Below are positions 51,908-62,289 of a stretch of 64,000 nt of DNA, piece by piece. The DNA comes from Flectonema sp. DT1601 (Eukaryota; Euglenozoa; Diplonemea; Diplonemida; Diplonemidae): positions 1,182,001-1,246,000 of the forward strand of contig OZ025795.1 in NCBI GenBank assembly GCA_964019425.1, written 5' to 3'. The position numbers and the translations under genes are program-made. How positions within the stretch are numbered: the first letter of the stretch is position 1; each line of letters opens with the position of its first letter. Below the pieces are notes generated by a model. It made no database searches and was not told the origin of the DNA. It saw only the letters and a list, made by a program, of their open reading frames with translations.

Positions 51908-52200
51908 TCGTCTTCTGCACCCCAATGAACAAATACTATCAGTAGTAATAATCAGTACAACGTAATCCACTTAACTAATTATAGAAATAGTTTATTCAGT
52001 ATGGTATCACTGTACAGGATGGCTGCTTGTCCCCACCATATGTTAATGGTCAAGCGTGCTGTAAATAATTACTACCTGTAACTAACTACAGGTACAATGT
52101 TGAGCTTTTCTCTTTTTTTCCCCCTTTTCCTGAACAACCTACGCTGTCAAACTACTACCGGAATAGCTATTCTTTTGCAACAGGTTCCATTTTTTTTTTT

Positions 52201-52371
52201 GCATTTAACAAGTATTGTCGGAACGAAAAAAAGAATGTTAGACAGCACATACGTAAACCTCCTTTAGCATTATCAGTTTAAATCGGTTCACGGGGTTTTC
52301 GTGACACAAACAAAACATCAACAAAATGTTATATTACTATTTTCTGTATAGTTTTTAAGATAAAGCCAACT
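52201..52371. repeat. dispersed repeat family 2, copy b (abuts a T-run)
   Basis: Matches 55791-55944 throughout, for example CACATACGTAAACCTCCTTT and CAGTTTAAATCGGTTCACGG, and 38984-39120 in its right half. It directly follows a T10 run. Confidence 0.75.
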
Positions 52372-52872
52372 CGTTTTCTTTTTTGTCAGTAAAAACTCTT
52401 TACTTTTTGTAATGTTGACCAAGACCCATTCAATTATGGGTTTGAAATTAATTGCATTTTCTTTTTTTAATATTATTTATTAGCGAGTTGCAACAGTTAA
52501 GTTGTTATTAAGTTCTTCGCTTTAGTTCCATTCTTCTCAGTCATTAGATAGTCTTACTGGCTTTAGTTGGTGTCATGTCAGTGATCATCTGTTGTACTCG
52601 AGATCTTCTTTATTGTCTCGTCAATGTAGTAATTACCTCCCTCTCTCTCTCTTTTTTTTTGAGCCTCTCGTGCTATTACTTTTTTATATCTATGAGTTGA
52701 TCGATCGCACAAGTCTTTTTTTTTTTTTTTTTTTTTTTTTTGTTTGCCACAGTTTGGAAATCAGATGGACAGGCACATGTGGTGCTGGGTGTTTGATTGC
52801 GTTATTATTTTCCCTCTCTCTCCTATAAAATCCTTTTTTAGGATTTTGCCTTGTTGGGGTTGTATTTTAACT

Positions 52873-52950
52873 AGCTTCTACACCATACTAACAAGAATAG
52901 AGGTAAAGAGGTATATGGATTACTCTCGAAACCTACGCAGTTTCTTCAAT
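52873..52950. repeat. dispersed repeat family 1, partial copy d
   Basis: AGCTTCTACACCATACTAAC, then AGAATAGAGGTAAAGAGGTA and TATGGATTACTCTCGAAACC match 3539-3603. The right half of the family is missing. Confidence 0.6.
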
Positions 52951-53269
52951 GACGTGGGTCAGGTTATTGTTGTAGTTATGGTATTTTTGACAGATGTCAG
53001 ATTATGAGTTTTTTTTTTTTTTTAAATTTTTTTTATTTTATTTTTTTCCATTCCCTCCTAAAATGCTACGATTTAACTTTTATTTATATTGGATCATCGT
53101 CTCTTCATCGTTTGCAGGAGCGGGTCTGATTTTGTTCTTTCGGGTTTCTTGTTCCCATACTTCCACATATCGCGTAATTTTTTTTTTTTTTTCAGAGGGA
53201 GGAATTGCATATCCGGTCTTTATTTTTCATTTTTCCCCTCCCCTACCGAGGGAATAATTTGTGGGATTG

Positions 53270-53345
53270 ATTCACAACTACAAATATTTTTCAGTCAAGT
53301 ACTATTTTGTTTTTAATACCTAAAGTTGTTCATTGTCAAAGATTC
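53270..53345. repeat. dispersed repeat family 5, copy b
   Basis: TCACAACTACAAATATTTTT, CAGTCAAGTACTATTTTG, TTTTTAATACCTAAAGTTGT and CATTGTCAAAGATTCACCCC match the insertion at 22097-22270 and the copy at 63655-63812. Confidence 0.65.
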
Positions 53346-53520
53346 ACCCCTACCGAGGGAATAATTCACAACGCTCGTCAAACACCAGTTTTAATTGACT
53401 TTGAAGATGTACAGGATACTTTCTGCATTGTAGAATAGTGCTTCACTTGTAGTAGTGCGCTACGAACTACGAACACAATCAAAAAGTACTGAGGGGTGAT
53501 TCAGTCTCAATAGTTGACAT

Positions 53521-53665
53521 ACTTCTACACCATAACTGATAATGAAATCTAAATATTTACTTCAAAGGGCTTAGTTAAGCATCACCGTAATTCACTGTAT
53601 CCATAACAGATTGTTAAATTATCGTTTTTTTTTTTGTTATGATCCAATACAGTTGTATTTTTATT
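53521..53665 (+). repeat. dispersed repeat family 1, copy c
   Basis: ACTTCTACACCATAACTGAT and TTAGTTAAGCATCACCGTAA match copy a closely. The box equivalents are altered (TGATAATGA, CTTA), so this copy would be a poor snoRNA. Confidence 0.65.
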
Positions 53666-54429
53666 TTACAAAAATCACACAGTTTTTCTTTAGCTGCGAC
53701 CGCGAAAAACGGCTAGTACCCATAGTAGTTTGTAACAATCTTTTTTTTTTTTTTTTTTTTTTTTGCTGATATTGCCTGTGGAGAAATAGTCTCCAACAAG
53801 AGCCGTGAGTACGATGCTGTGGCTTCTTGTCATCTAACGAGATGAAATATTTAAATAGTGAGAATAAAACCCATCCATCTAAACATAATAATATTATGTT
53901 GGATTAGCTGTTGCTCGGATACTTATGTCGATTGCTAGCATGCAAGCAACAAACAGACAAACAAAAAAAAAATAATCTCTCGTAACCCTTTTTATGTCAG
54001 TAGTTGTCCTTTTTTAAATTGACAAATGTGGCTTCATTGCTTTTTTTATATTTTTATTTTTTTTATTTGCGAGTAATCGTGTATTCGGTTTCTCTATGAT
54101 AATTACAGTCGGAAATCGCTTGTAGGGTTGCATAGCCACTACAATTCATTATTTCATTTCCATTTCCATTTCTTTTTTTTTAAAATTTAGGTTGTCCTAC
54201 CTGTTCTTTTCCACACGTTTGTAATCGAACACTGTGCAACAAACAATCGGCTGTGGCTTGGCTTGTTGGGATTTCCTACTATTTTCTTTCCCCCCTCTTT
54301 TTTTAAAAAAGCTATTTACCTGCCTCCATCCTATTTTTTTAATCCGGATTTAACTACTCCCTTTTCTGATTTTATTGAAAAAAAAATAGCGTGTATGATT
54401 TATTTTATGTTTATATTTTTATCGCAGAT

Positions 54430-54537
54430 ACACACAGAGATGAGAATGGTTCAAAGAAAGGTTTTTTTTAATTTTTAGACCGAAATAAATAAATATTTGC
54501 ATTTGATTTTTTTTTGATTGACTGATAATTATTAATA
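54430..54537. repeat. dispersed repeat family 6, divergent copy b
   Basis: AGAATGGTTCAAAGAAAGGT, then TATTTGCATTTGATTTTTTT and TTGATTGACTGATAATTA resemble 16125-16262 and 58228-58322. Confidence 0.45.
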
Positions 54538-54607
54538 ATTAACTTACCTTCCTATAAATGAGTTTAAAGTTTCTTTTTTTCTAATTCAGTTATAACTCTC
54601 AATCAAT

Positions 54608-55360
54608 ATGCCCACACCGTACTCTGTTGAGGACTGTTGGTGTAATCATATGCGAACTTGTAGATGTCAATATCGCTTACGAGGAGCAGAATGCAAATTT
54701 TGCCACGTTGATGAATATTCGAGATTAACTCCAACCGAAAGAAAGAAGAAGACGATGAGAGGCATCATGGACAAACATGGTAAGGTATTAAAAGTTCAAT
54801 ATTTAAACGACTTACAGAGATGTATTGCGGAAGGTGAAACATGGCAGTCAATAGCTACATCGATAAGATCGACAGGTTGGGATGGATATGTTTCTGAGGA
54901 TGGTGAAGTTGACTCAACTGAAGACAGTGAAGGATTTGTTGTAGCAATTGTTAAGTTAGTTGTTCACACTTTACACTACGATGTGATTGGAGCAGCTGAT
55001 GTTATGTTTAGAACTGTTACTGTCCTTGAAGACATCTTTCAAAGATGTCTTCAAGACTCGAGTTCACAAACCTCATCAAATCAGTCTGTTCCTCCATCAC
55101 CAGAGATAGTTCCGAGGTATAGTTCTACAAGTGTCACCCCTCTTGAAATGTCTATTTCTGTTGGTGACAATTATTCATACGGGCATTCTACTTGTTGTAC
55201 TCCTGACAATAAAATCTTATTTGATGGCCGCGCTTCACCTGTTGCTACTCCTAACAGTTTTTATAACTTGAACCCTGTTTGGGGTACTGGAATATCTCTT
55301 TTTTACGACGATATCGATCTTGAGGATATGGAGGTGTTCCTGTTAGCAAACAGTTTGTGA
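54608..55360 (+). CDS. Cys-rich N-terminus plus shared helical domain, unknown function
   Basis: 250 residues. The N-terminus (CWCNHMRTCRCQYRLRGAEC, then KFCH) has seven cysteines and two histidines in 30 residues and probably binds zinc. A basic helix (TERKKKTMRGIMDKHGK) follows. Residues ~65-145 contain the GW-centred helical domain shared with the protein at 51626. The tail is Ser/Pro-rich and ends in an acidic stretch (YDDIDLEDMEVFLLANSL). No known family is recognised. The Cys cluster before a helical domain might suggest a regulatory or nucleic-acid-linked role, but that is a guess. Confidence 0.65.
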   Translation: MPTPYSVEDCWCNHMRTCRCQYRLRGAECKFCHVDEYSRLTPTERKKKTMRGIMDKHGKVLKVQYLNDLQRCIAEGETWQSIATSIRSTGWDGYVSEDGEVDSTEDSEGFVVAIVKLVVHTLHYDVIGAADVMFRTVTVLEDIFQRCLQDSSSQTSSNQSVPPSPEIVPRYSSTSVTPLEMSISVGDNYSYGHSTCCTPDNKILFDGRASPVATPNSFYNLNPVWGTGISLFYDDIDLEDMEVFLLANSL

Positions 55361-55747
55361 AAACTTAAACGCAAAGCCACACTCCAATTATTATGAGTCC
55401 ACACGTAGTGGACGGCTCATCTGCACCTTTCCCCACCTGCCTGTTTAATGTCTGGAACCAGTTAAATGCTGGTTGATTGCCAAGTACTAGTTGTGTGGCG
55501 ACAGTCTATTGCAACCAAATCTGTTTCGAGTCATGTGCGGAAACACATAACTCTGTTGGGGCAACCTGTCATAATTTAAGACTACCGATAGGGGTCACAA
55601 TATTTCAAATTAACGTAAGGTTTTTATTGCTGATTTTCTTCGAAAGTTGGTTCTTTTTCAGACGAATTGGGTTTTGTGCTGCCCCTTCCTTCCAACCGAA
55701 CATCTGTGTTGGTTTGAAGTGGATATGATCTGCTACGAATTCCAGTT

Positions 55748-55792
<45 letters not shown>

Positions 55793-57180
55793 ATTTAACA
55801 AGTATTGTAAGAACGAAAAAGAATGTTGGCAGCACACGTAAACCTCCTTTAGCTTTATCAGTTTAAGTCGGTTCACGGTTTCGTGCACAAACAAAAAACC
55901 AGTGTTATATCATTATTTTCTGTATAGTTGAAGTTAAAGCCAATTCTTTTTTTTTACACTTGTGCCCCCGTCAGCGAGTGTTATTTTTTCAGAGCAATTT
56001 CTTGGCTGCTATTGTCTTCTATAATTGGTGTACTTTGGTACCATATATATTCATTTCCCTTCTCTATGAGAGGATGCCAAATTGGGGGCCGTTGACCAAA
56101 TGGTTTCCTTACTTTTGGCAAGTCTTCATATTCTACCTTTAGTCAACTGAATCATAAATTACTAATTGTTTAATTTAGTTAAATATTTTTTTTCCTCGTA
56201 GTAAATAACATTATTGTTCTTAAAAGGATGAGATCTGTATCCTTGCTTGCGACTGCTTAGTATGTGATAGCGATCTCAAGCTTGGTGACGTATCTCTCTG
56301 TCGAAGATGATTGAAAGGAGCTTTTGCTCAGTTTGAAAATAGATTTATTGCTCCATCGGTTTGAGTATTTATTTTCCCCTGTTTCTACCTCTCCAACTTG
56401 TGTATTTAAAGGTCTCATATTGTAAGCAGTTGACAGGTCTGATGTTAGTTTGTGATGAGTGGCTGTGACTGCTGTCGGTTATCACTTTTATCTGTGCTAG
56501 TGCATTGCATTCTAATCCGCAGAAAAAAAAAAAAAAAAAATGGAATTTTCAAGCGTATTTTGCATAAGTGATTGCAAGGTGATCTTGTTTTTGCTCTGCG
56601 GAGTTTTTTTTCTTCTTTTTTTTTTCCCTTCCCCCTTCTCTTTCATTTTGAGTCCTTTGTAACTGACTTTGTTTTGAAGAAGAGAAAACCTAATAAAGTA
56701 GTACTAGCTGTGAATTATTGCAAGCTGATCCATCTTATATATAAATTATTCATAACCTCATCTATTACACAATCAAACACACCACTTGGCTGACGTCCCC
56801 TTGTTGTGGTTGTAAAGTGATGATAATTTAATATTCTACAAACATATCATTTTCTTTCTTGACCTAAGTAGCAGTTGTGCCGATCGGGAAAAAAAAAAAA
56901 AAGGTGATAAATATCTGTCCTATTTTTTTCACTTCTCTCTATTCAATTACCGATTTATTTTGGTTTTCTTCGGTTTTACACTTATCACTCAATGGATAAT
57001 ATTTCCCTTCCTTCACTTTCTATTGGTTTCTCGCTTATCTGCGACGCTGCACTACTGCCCTGTATGCCTGTGTGGTGTTAGAATAAGTGAGGGATACTTG
57101 TGGTTTGAGTATTGTGTTGCTTTATAAATAATACATCTTTGAACAGGTACGACTAACTATTCTTAAATAAGTACCGAAAA
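55361..57180. other. intergenic with repeat family 2 and a T40 run
   Basis: Family 2 copy c follows an uninterrupted run of 40 T (55751-55790). The rest is AT-rich. CATCTTTGAACAG ends at 57146, 34 nt before the next ATG. No gene is seen. Confidence 0.6.
55791..55944. repeat. dispersed repeat family 2, copy c (abuts T40)
   Basis: GCATTTAACAAGTATTG, CACACGTAAACCTCCTTTAG, AGTTTAAGTCGGTTCACGG and TTCTGTATAGTTGAAGTTAA match copy b. If read on the minus strand, the T40 is an A40 tail at its 3' end. Confidence 0.75.
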
Positions 57181-57789
57181 ATGAATGGAATGAATGTGAT
57201 GTATAAACTGCTGATTGTAGGCGACAATTTTGTTGGAAAAACATCAATCACGAGGAGATATGTTCACGGTGATTTCTCAAAGAACATGACCACGAGTATT
57301 GCTTTAGATTTCTTGATTAAGAGACTACCAGAAACTAGTGTAGGTGCTGGAGAGACCACTTTACAAATCTGGGATTCCGTGGGAGGATATCGATTCGGCA
57401 GCATGACTCCTATGTACTACCGAAACACTGCTGGTGTGATGATGGTGTTTACCATTGGGGACGAGGAGTCTTTCTCTTCTGTACTCAAATGGAAGACGGA
57501 GATTAGTAAAATATTAGATGATATTCCTTTTGTTTTGATTGCTAATAAATGTGACACCACTCCTCTCTCAAAATTTAAATCAAAAGATGAAATGGATAAG
57601 TTCTCTGAAGAGAATGGTTTCATTAATTGGTTTGAGACATCAGCTCTGAAGAATATCAATGTTGAAGCAGCATTTAAAGACCTTGTAAAACACATCAGAG
57701 CAAACCAGCCTACTGTTGGCACCAACTCTGAGACGATAGTACTTCAAAGGAAACCTGACAATTACAGAGCTGGTTGCTTCGAATGTTAA
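57181..57789 (+). CDS. divergent Rab32-like GTPase with altered switch II
   Basis: 202 residues. The P-loop GDNFVGKTS (from residue 14) and base motif NKCD (~122) are intact. FKSKDEMDKFSEENGFINWF, then ETSALKNINVEAAFKDLVKH parallels the Rab32 gene at 18643 (FKSKEEMDAFCEEHGFVGWF). Switch II reads WDSVGGYRFG instead of WDIAGQERYG, so the catalytic glutamine and glutamate are missing. Switch I has TSIALDFL for TTIGVDFA. The C-terminus is GCFEC. It probably arose by duplication of the Rab32 gene and may be locked in one state or act as a pseudo-GTPase. Confidence 0.85.
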   Translation: MNGMNVMYKLLIVGDNFVGKTSITRRYVHGDFSKNMTTSIALDFLIKRLPETSVGAGETTLQIWDSVGGYRFGSMTPMYYRNTAGVMMVFTIGDEESFSSVLKWKTEISKILDDIPFVLIANKCDTTPLSKFKSKDEMDKFSEENGFINWFETSALKNINVEAAFKDLVKHIRANQPTVGTNSETIVLQRKPDNYRAGCFEC

Positions 57790-59113
57790 ATCGGTTTTAA
57801 CAAAAAAAAAAAAAAAATTAATATTACAGTTTGACAACTAAAGCCACTTATTACCTAACTTTCAAAATCCTTTATCTAACTACTATTTTAGCCAATTACC
57901 CGTTTCTTAGTATTTTTTTTTACATATATTTTCTTACTGTCGAGTGATATTGTAAAATGGCAATCTGATCTGTTCATCGATCAGTGTAGCCTCTATGTTG
58001 TTTTTCTTTCCTCCCCAAAAAAAAAAAATATTTTTATTTGATTGCAAAGCAACGATAACTTATTTGAATTGAGTCTTCTGTTTGCTGTGAGTTACCCTCC
58101 TGGAGCACTTATAATATAGAGCAACAGAGATGTTTTAATAACTAAACCACACTAAGTCACTAGTTACACAACTCAATACAGTAACATGCTAAGAATATGG
58201 AAAGAGTAAAGCTTTGAATACTTTCTGAGAGGCGGGCTGGGTGAAATCCAACCATTATTTGTTTGTTGTCCTACAATTTTTTGCATTTGATTTTCTTAGA
58301 TGACTGATTACTATTAGTACTATGCAGGGGTGCCAGGCGCCGAGGGAAGCGTTTTTTATATTATGACAACACGGAAAAAGAGATGTTTATGCAGCTACGT
58401 TAGAAACATTTATTATAAAGTAAAGTCTTCTACGTCATCTGCGGAGTGTTTGCCAATACTAACATTACCCTTTAGTAAACATGGATCATAACTAACGTTT
58501 TATTTATTGTTAACTCTGGTACAATACAGATATTTAGTTCTTCATAAATATACTCAAAACATTCAACCCATCTTTTCTTTTCTGTTTGGTCAGGGAAATT
58601 AATAATTATAACTTGTGAGATCTGCTGGATCTGTCCGCAGCATTGGAGAAGTTAAAACACTTCCAGGAAGTGTTAGTTCTGCTGTGTCGAAAGTTAATCT
58701 GTTTTGTACACAGTGAATAAAGGAAGGTCTGTGAAGAGGGTTTCCGGTACAAAGCCACGCACTTGTACTATTTATACAAATATTATTATATTATATTAAT
58801 GACCAAACTATCACCTTCATTTCTAAGGATACCTTCTTATTATCACAGCCTTGTAGTTGATTGCAACAACAACTCTTCTCGATCACTTTGTAATTAGAAC
58901 ATCACTTTATTTAGTCAATATTGCTTTCTTTGTAAGAATCTAATAACATGGAGCATCCTTGTAGTATTCGATAACCAGACATTAGACAAATCAGGGATCG
59001 TATTTATAATTGTTTCCTCCCGCTTGGCGTTGAAACATTTCCACTTTTTTGCAGCCGTTTCAACACTTGTGAATAACACCTTCTTCTCCTTCAGGAAACT
59101 ACTCAAAACAACA
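57790..59113. other. intergenic with repeat family 6
   Basis: Family 6 copy c is at ~58228-58322. CTTCTTCTCCTTCAG (59080-59094) is a textbook acceptor-like site 19 nt before the next ATG. No gene is seen. Confidence 0.6.
58228..58322. repeat. dispersed repeat family 6, copy c
   Basis: GGGCTGGGTGAAATCCAACC, then ATTATTTGTTTGTTGTCCTA and GATTTTCTTAGATGACTGATTA parallel 16125-16262, without the ~30-bp internal segment. Confidence 0.6.
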
Positions 59114-60345
59114 ATGCAGGTTTTTGTGACGTGTCCGGATTTGGGATTCCCCGCAGTGTCAGTCACGACTGGTGTTGATTCCCTTGTGAGCGAAGTGTTG
59201 ACGGCGGCGGCTGGGGAGTGGGATGTGGATCCGAACTGTCGTTCGCTGGTGACACGCTTTGCGAAAGTGAGCGACTAGCAGATTGTGGAGTGGTTGGAGA
59301 GAGCGAGTTGGAGATGTGGAAGAAGCGGTTTCGTATATTCAGTAAATGCTGGTTTGTTGATGATTCAAAACGGGAGAAGCTGCTTCGTTGGCTAAGAGAA
59401 CACAATGAGGAATACTTATGCCTTGACACCACAACATTCACAGAGGATGGTTGCCTCAGTATTAAGGGTGATTTGCTTCCTTCTGATGCCGAACGGATTT
59501 CTTTCCGCAATTCAAATCCCGACATCTCAGCCATCTCACAAGTTGTCACTATTGGAAATCGTTTCTTGTATCTTTGTTCACAAATCACTTCTCTTGATCT
59601 TTCAGGTCTTAGTAGTGTCACCACCATTGGAGATGGTTTCTTGCGTGGCTGTTCACAAATCACTTCTGTTGATCTTTCAGGTCTTAGTAGTGTCACCACC
59701 ATTGGAAATGCTTTCTTGCGTGGCTGTTCACAAATCACTTCTCTTGATCTTTCAGGTCTTTGTAGTGTCACCACTATTGGACATAGTTTCTTGTCTCATT
59801 GTTCACAAATCACTTCTCTTGACCTTTTACGTCTTAGTAGTGTCACCACTATTGGAAGTTTTTTCTTGTCTTCCTGCTCGCAAATCACTTCTCTTGATCT
59901 TTCACGTCTTAGTAGTGCCACCACTATTGGAGATGCATTCTTGTGTCACTGTTCACAAATCACTTCTCTTGATCTTTCAGGTCTTAGTAGTGTCACCACC
60001 ATTGGAGATGCTTTCTTGTCTTCCTGCTCGCAAATCACTTCTCTTGATCTTTCTGGTCTTAGTAGTGTCACCACCATTGGAAATGTTTTCTTATATCACT
60101 GTTCACAAATCACTTCTCTTGATCTTTCAAGTCTTAGTAGTGTCACCACTATTGGAAATAGTTTCTTGTCTCATTGTTCACAACAATATCACTGTTCACA
60201 AGTCACTTCTCTTGACCTCTCAGGTCTTGGTAGTGTTACCGCTGTTGGAAGTTTTTTCTTGTCTTCCTGTTTACAAATTACTTGGGTAACGAAACTCGGA
60301 CAGCGCGCCTCCTCGTGGTGTTGCCTGGATGCACCTTGTGTGTAA
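59114..60345 (+). CDS. ubiquitin-like/LRR repeat protein, frame change near the start and interrupted 3' end
   Basis: From the ATG at 59114, MQVFVTCPDLGFPAVSVTTG resembles the start of a ubiquitin-like domain. The frame then shifts around 59262-59280 to LADCGVVGESELEMWKKRFR, the expected last strand of that domain. A linker (IFSKCWFVDDSKREKLLRWL) and ten LRR units of 25 residues (75 bp) follow, each like SQITSLDLSGLSSVTTIGNAF then L...C. They recall LRR_5/BspA-type and protozoan surface LRRs. Units are almost identical at DNA level. The frame exits into an inserted element at 60284. The frame change may be a real lesion or a sequence error. Confidence 0.75.
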
Positions 60346-60991
60346 CTAGAGTGCTGACGTATTGTTGTTGTTGCTGTGTATTCTTTTACCCCCGTTTTAT
60401 TTTCCGGTAGCCTAACCTTTAAAAAAAAAGGACAACATAGCAGAAGGTCAGGTGATCCGGCCCGGGATACTCAGGCACCCAGAGCTCACAGGGGCCACCG
60501 GGTTTTTATTTTTTCCTTAGTGGCATGATTTCCCTTTAACCCCATTTCCTTCAAACTTCCCCCGTTTAGTCTTTTCACGCATGGGGGGATTATAAGTTCA
60601 GGTCGCCTGAAATGTATTATGTTGTGTATCAGCCCCGCGAGTTACTCGGGGAGCTCCCATGCAATGTGTGGAGAAAGAGGCCATCCCTCCCCCTACCTCT
60701 CTGCTTTACTACGTCGTTTTTTGTGTGTGGCATTTCTTTTCTTATATTCTTTTCTTTTCAATCTTGTTCCTTCACACGCAGTTGTTCGAGCGGTTGTGAA
60801 CCACCTTGGGTCTCTTACGGTCTCCAAGCTACTGTTGTGCGAAGAAACAAATCTGTTGGTGCGGTGGCCTTCCGACGCCACCTGGACCGCAACTCGTTCA
60901 CAGTGCCCTACCCGGTTCTCCACCGGACCGCCTGAGCGACGGGATCCATGGGATTCAAACCCCTAAACACTGGTTAATTTTTTTTTTTTTT
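60284..60991 (+). mobile_element. ~0.7-kb inserted element, copy 1
   Basis: Starts GGGTAACGAAACTCGG and ends AACACTGGTTAA plus a T-run. It is flanked by a perfect 18-bp duplication CCTGTTTACAAATTACTT (60266-60283 and 60992-61009). It is GC-richer than the host. It encodes no protein I recognise; a ~100-codon frame is shared among copies only because the DNA is nearly identical. It is probably a non-autonomous retroposon (SINE-like) with a pol III-type T-terminator, or an unknown class. There are no obvious terminal inverted repeats. Confidence 0.8.
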
Positions 60992-61227
60992 CCTGTTTAC
61001 AAATTACTTCTCTTGACCTCTCAGGTCTTAGTAGTGTCACCACTATAGGAAATTATTTCTTGTTTAAGTGTACACAAATCACTTCTGTTGACCTTTCAGA
61101 TCTTAGTAGTGTGATTAAAATAGGCGATAGGTTCCTTGCTAATTGCAATGCACTTGAATCTGTTCAGCTGCCTGTAAATAATGGCGCTCTCTTTGAGGAG
61201 TCTGTGGAAGCAGCGATTAATCATTAA
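60992..61227 (+). pseudogene. detached 3' end of LRR gene 1
   Basis: After the inserted element the LRR frame resumes (QITSLDLSGLSSVTTIGNYF, VDLSDLSSVIKIGDRFLANC) and ends with a distinct cap (NALESVQLPVNNGALFEESV, then EAAINH) and a stop at 61225-61227. The same cap ends the second LRR block at 63220. Confidence 0.8.
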
Positions 61228-61358
61228 GTTTTGTTTTGTTAATTTTTTATTTAGCTTTCTTTCAATTTACGAGTTTTCTTATTATTTTTCATTCTTTCTA
61301 AAGTGTGTTGTATTTTTGTTTTGTTTGTGCTCTCGCTGCTGTGAAAGCTTAGGAATAC

Positions 61359-61543
61359 TGAAGAATACTTATGCCTTGACACCACAACATTCACAGAGGA
61401 TGGTTGCCTCAGTATTAAGGGTGATTTGCTTTCTTCTGATGCCGAACGGATTTCTTTCCGCAATTCAAATTCCGACATCTCAGCCATCTCACAAGTTGTC
61501 ACTATTGGAAATCGTTTCTTGTCTAGCTGTTCACAAATCACTT
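61359..61543 (+). pseudogene. partial duplicate of the LRR gene, left part
   Basis: Corresponds to LRR gene 1 from about 59412 (EYLCLDTTTFTEDGCLSIKG) into the first repeat. It lacks the ATG, the ubiquitin-like domain and the linker. It runs into inserted element copy 2. It is a tandem partial copy, probably made by unequal exchange. Confidence 0.85.
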
Positions 61544-62196
61544 GGGTAACGAAACTCGGACAGCGCGCCTCCTCGTGGTGTTGCCTGGATGCACCTTGTG
61601 TGTAACTAGAGTGCTGAGGTAGCCTAACCTTTAAAAAAAAAAAAAAGGACAACATAGCAGAAGGTCAGGTGATCCGGCCCGGGATACTCAGGCACCCAGA
61701 GCTCACAGGGGCCACCGGGTTTTTATTTTTTCCTTAGTGGCATGATTTCCCTTTAACCCCATTTCCCTCAAACTTCCCCCGTTTAGTCTTTTCACGCATG
61801 GGGGGATTATAAGTTCAGGTCGCCTGAAATGTATTAACAGTATCAGCCCGCGAGTTACTCGGGGAGCTCCCATGCAATGTGTGGAGAAAGAGGCCATCCT
61901 TCCCCCTACCTCTCTGCTTTACTACGTCGTTTTTTGTGTGTGGCATTTCTTTTCTTATATTCTTTTCTTTTCAATCTTGTTCCTTCACACGCAGTTGTTC
62001 GAGCGGTTGTGAACCACCTTGGGTCTCTTACGGTCTCCAAGCTACTGTTGTGCGAAGAAACAAATCTGTTGGTGCGGTGGCCTTCCGACGCCACCTGGAC
62101 CGCAACTCGTTCACAGTGCCCTACCCGGTTCTCCACCGGACCGCCTGAGCGACGGGATCCATGGGATTCAAACCCCTAAACACTGGTTAATTTTTT
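61544..62196 (+). mobile_element. ~0.7-kb inserted element, copy 2
   Basis: Nearly identical to copy 1, with a ~47-bp internal deletion after GAGTGCTGA. Its flanks differ (GCTGTTCACAAATCACTT left, CCTGCTCGCAAATCACTT right). So it no longer has a matched target duplication, consistent with recombination between LRR units after insertion. Confidence 0.85.
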
Positions 62197-62289
62197 CCTG
62201 CTCGCAAATCACTTCTCTTGATCTTTCAGGTCTTGGTAGCGTCACCACCATAGGAGATTATTTCTCGTCTTCCTGTTCACAAATTACTT
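62197..62289 (+). pseudogene. single LRR unit between element copies 2 and 3
   Basis: One 75-bp repeat plus the 18-bp duplicated target, coding for SQITSLDLSGLGSVTTIGDY, then FSSSCSQIT. It is cut off on both sides by inserted elements. Confidence 0.85.

Larger units (their letters stand above)
51908..54607. other. long intergenic region dense in dispersed repeats
   Basis: 2.7 kb without a convincing gene. It holds family 2 copy b (52201-52371), family 1 partial (52873-52950) and full (53521-53665) copies, family 5 copy b (53270-53345) and family 6 copy b (54430-54537). T-runs include 52717-52741 and 53742-53764. A short stretch (CCCTACCGAGGGAATAATT) occurs twice, near 53241 and 53348. TTCTAATTCAG ends at 54589, 18 nt before the next ATG. 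Confidence 0.6.

Noticed and set aside
59405-60289. 294-codon frame inside the LRR gene in another phase
   Set aside because: It is a by-product of the 75-bp periodicity, since any open phase of one unit stays open in all.
60612-60966. ~100-codon frames repeated in all three inserted elements (MCGERGHPSPYLSALLRRFL...)
   Set aside because: Their conservation simply reflects near-identical DNA. Frames exist on several phases and neither resembles a known protein.
60284-60991. Inserted element as an introner (mobile intron)
   Set aside because: A GGTAACG donor-like start exists, but neither the element's 3' end nor the target duplication provides an AG, so splicing it out cleanly is not possible.
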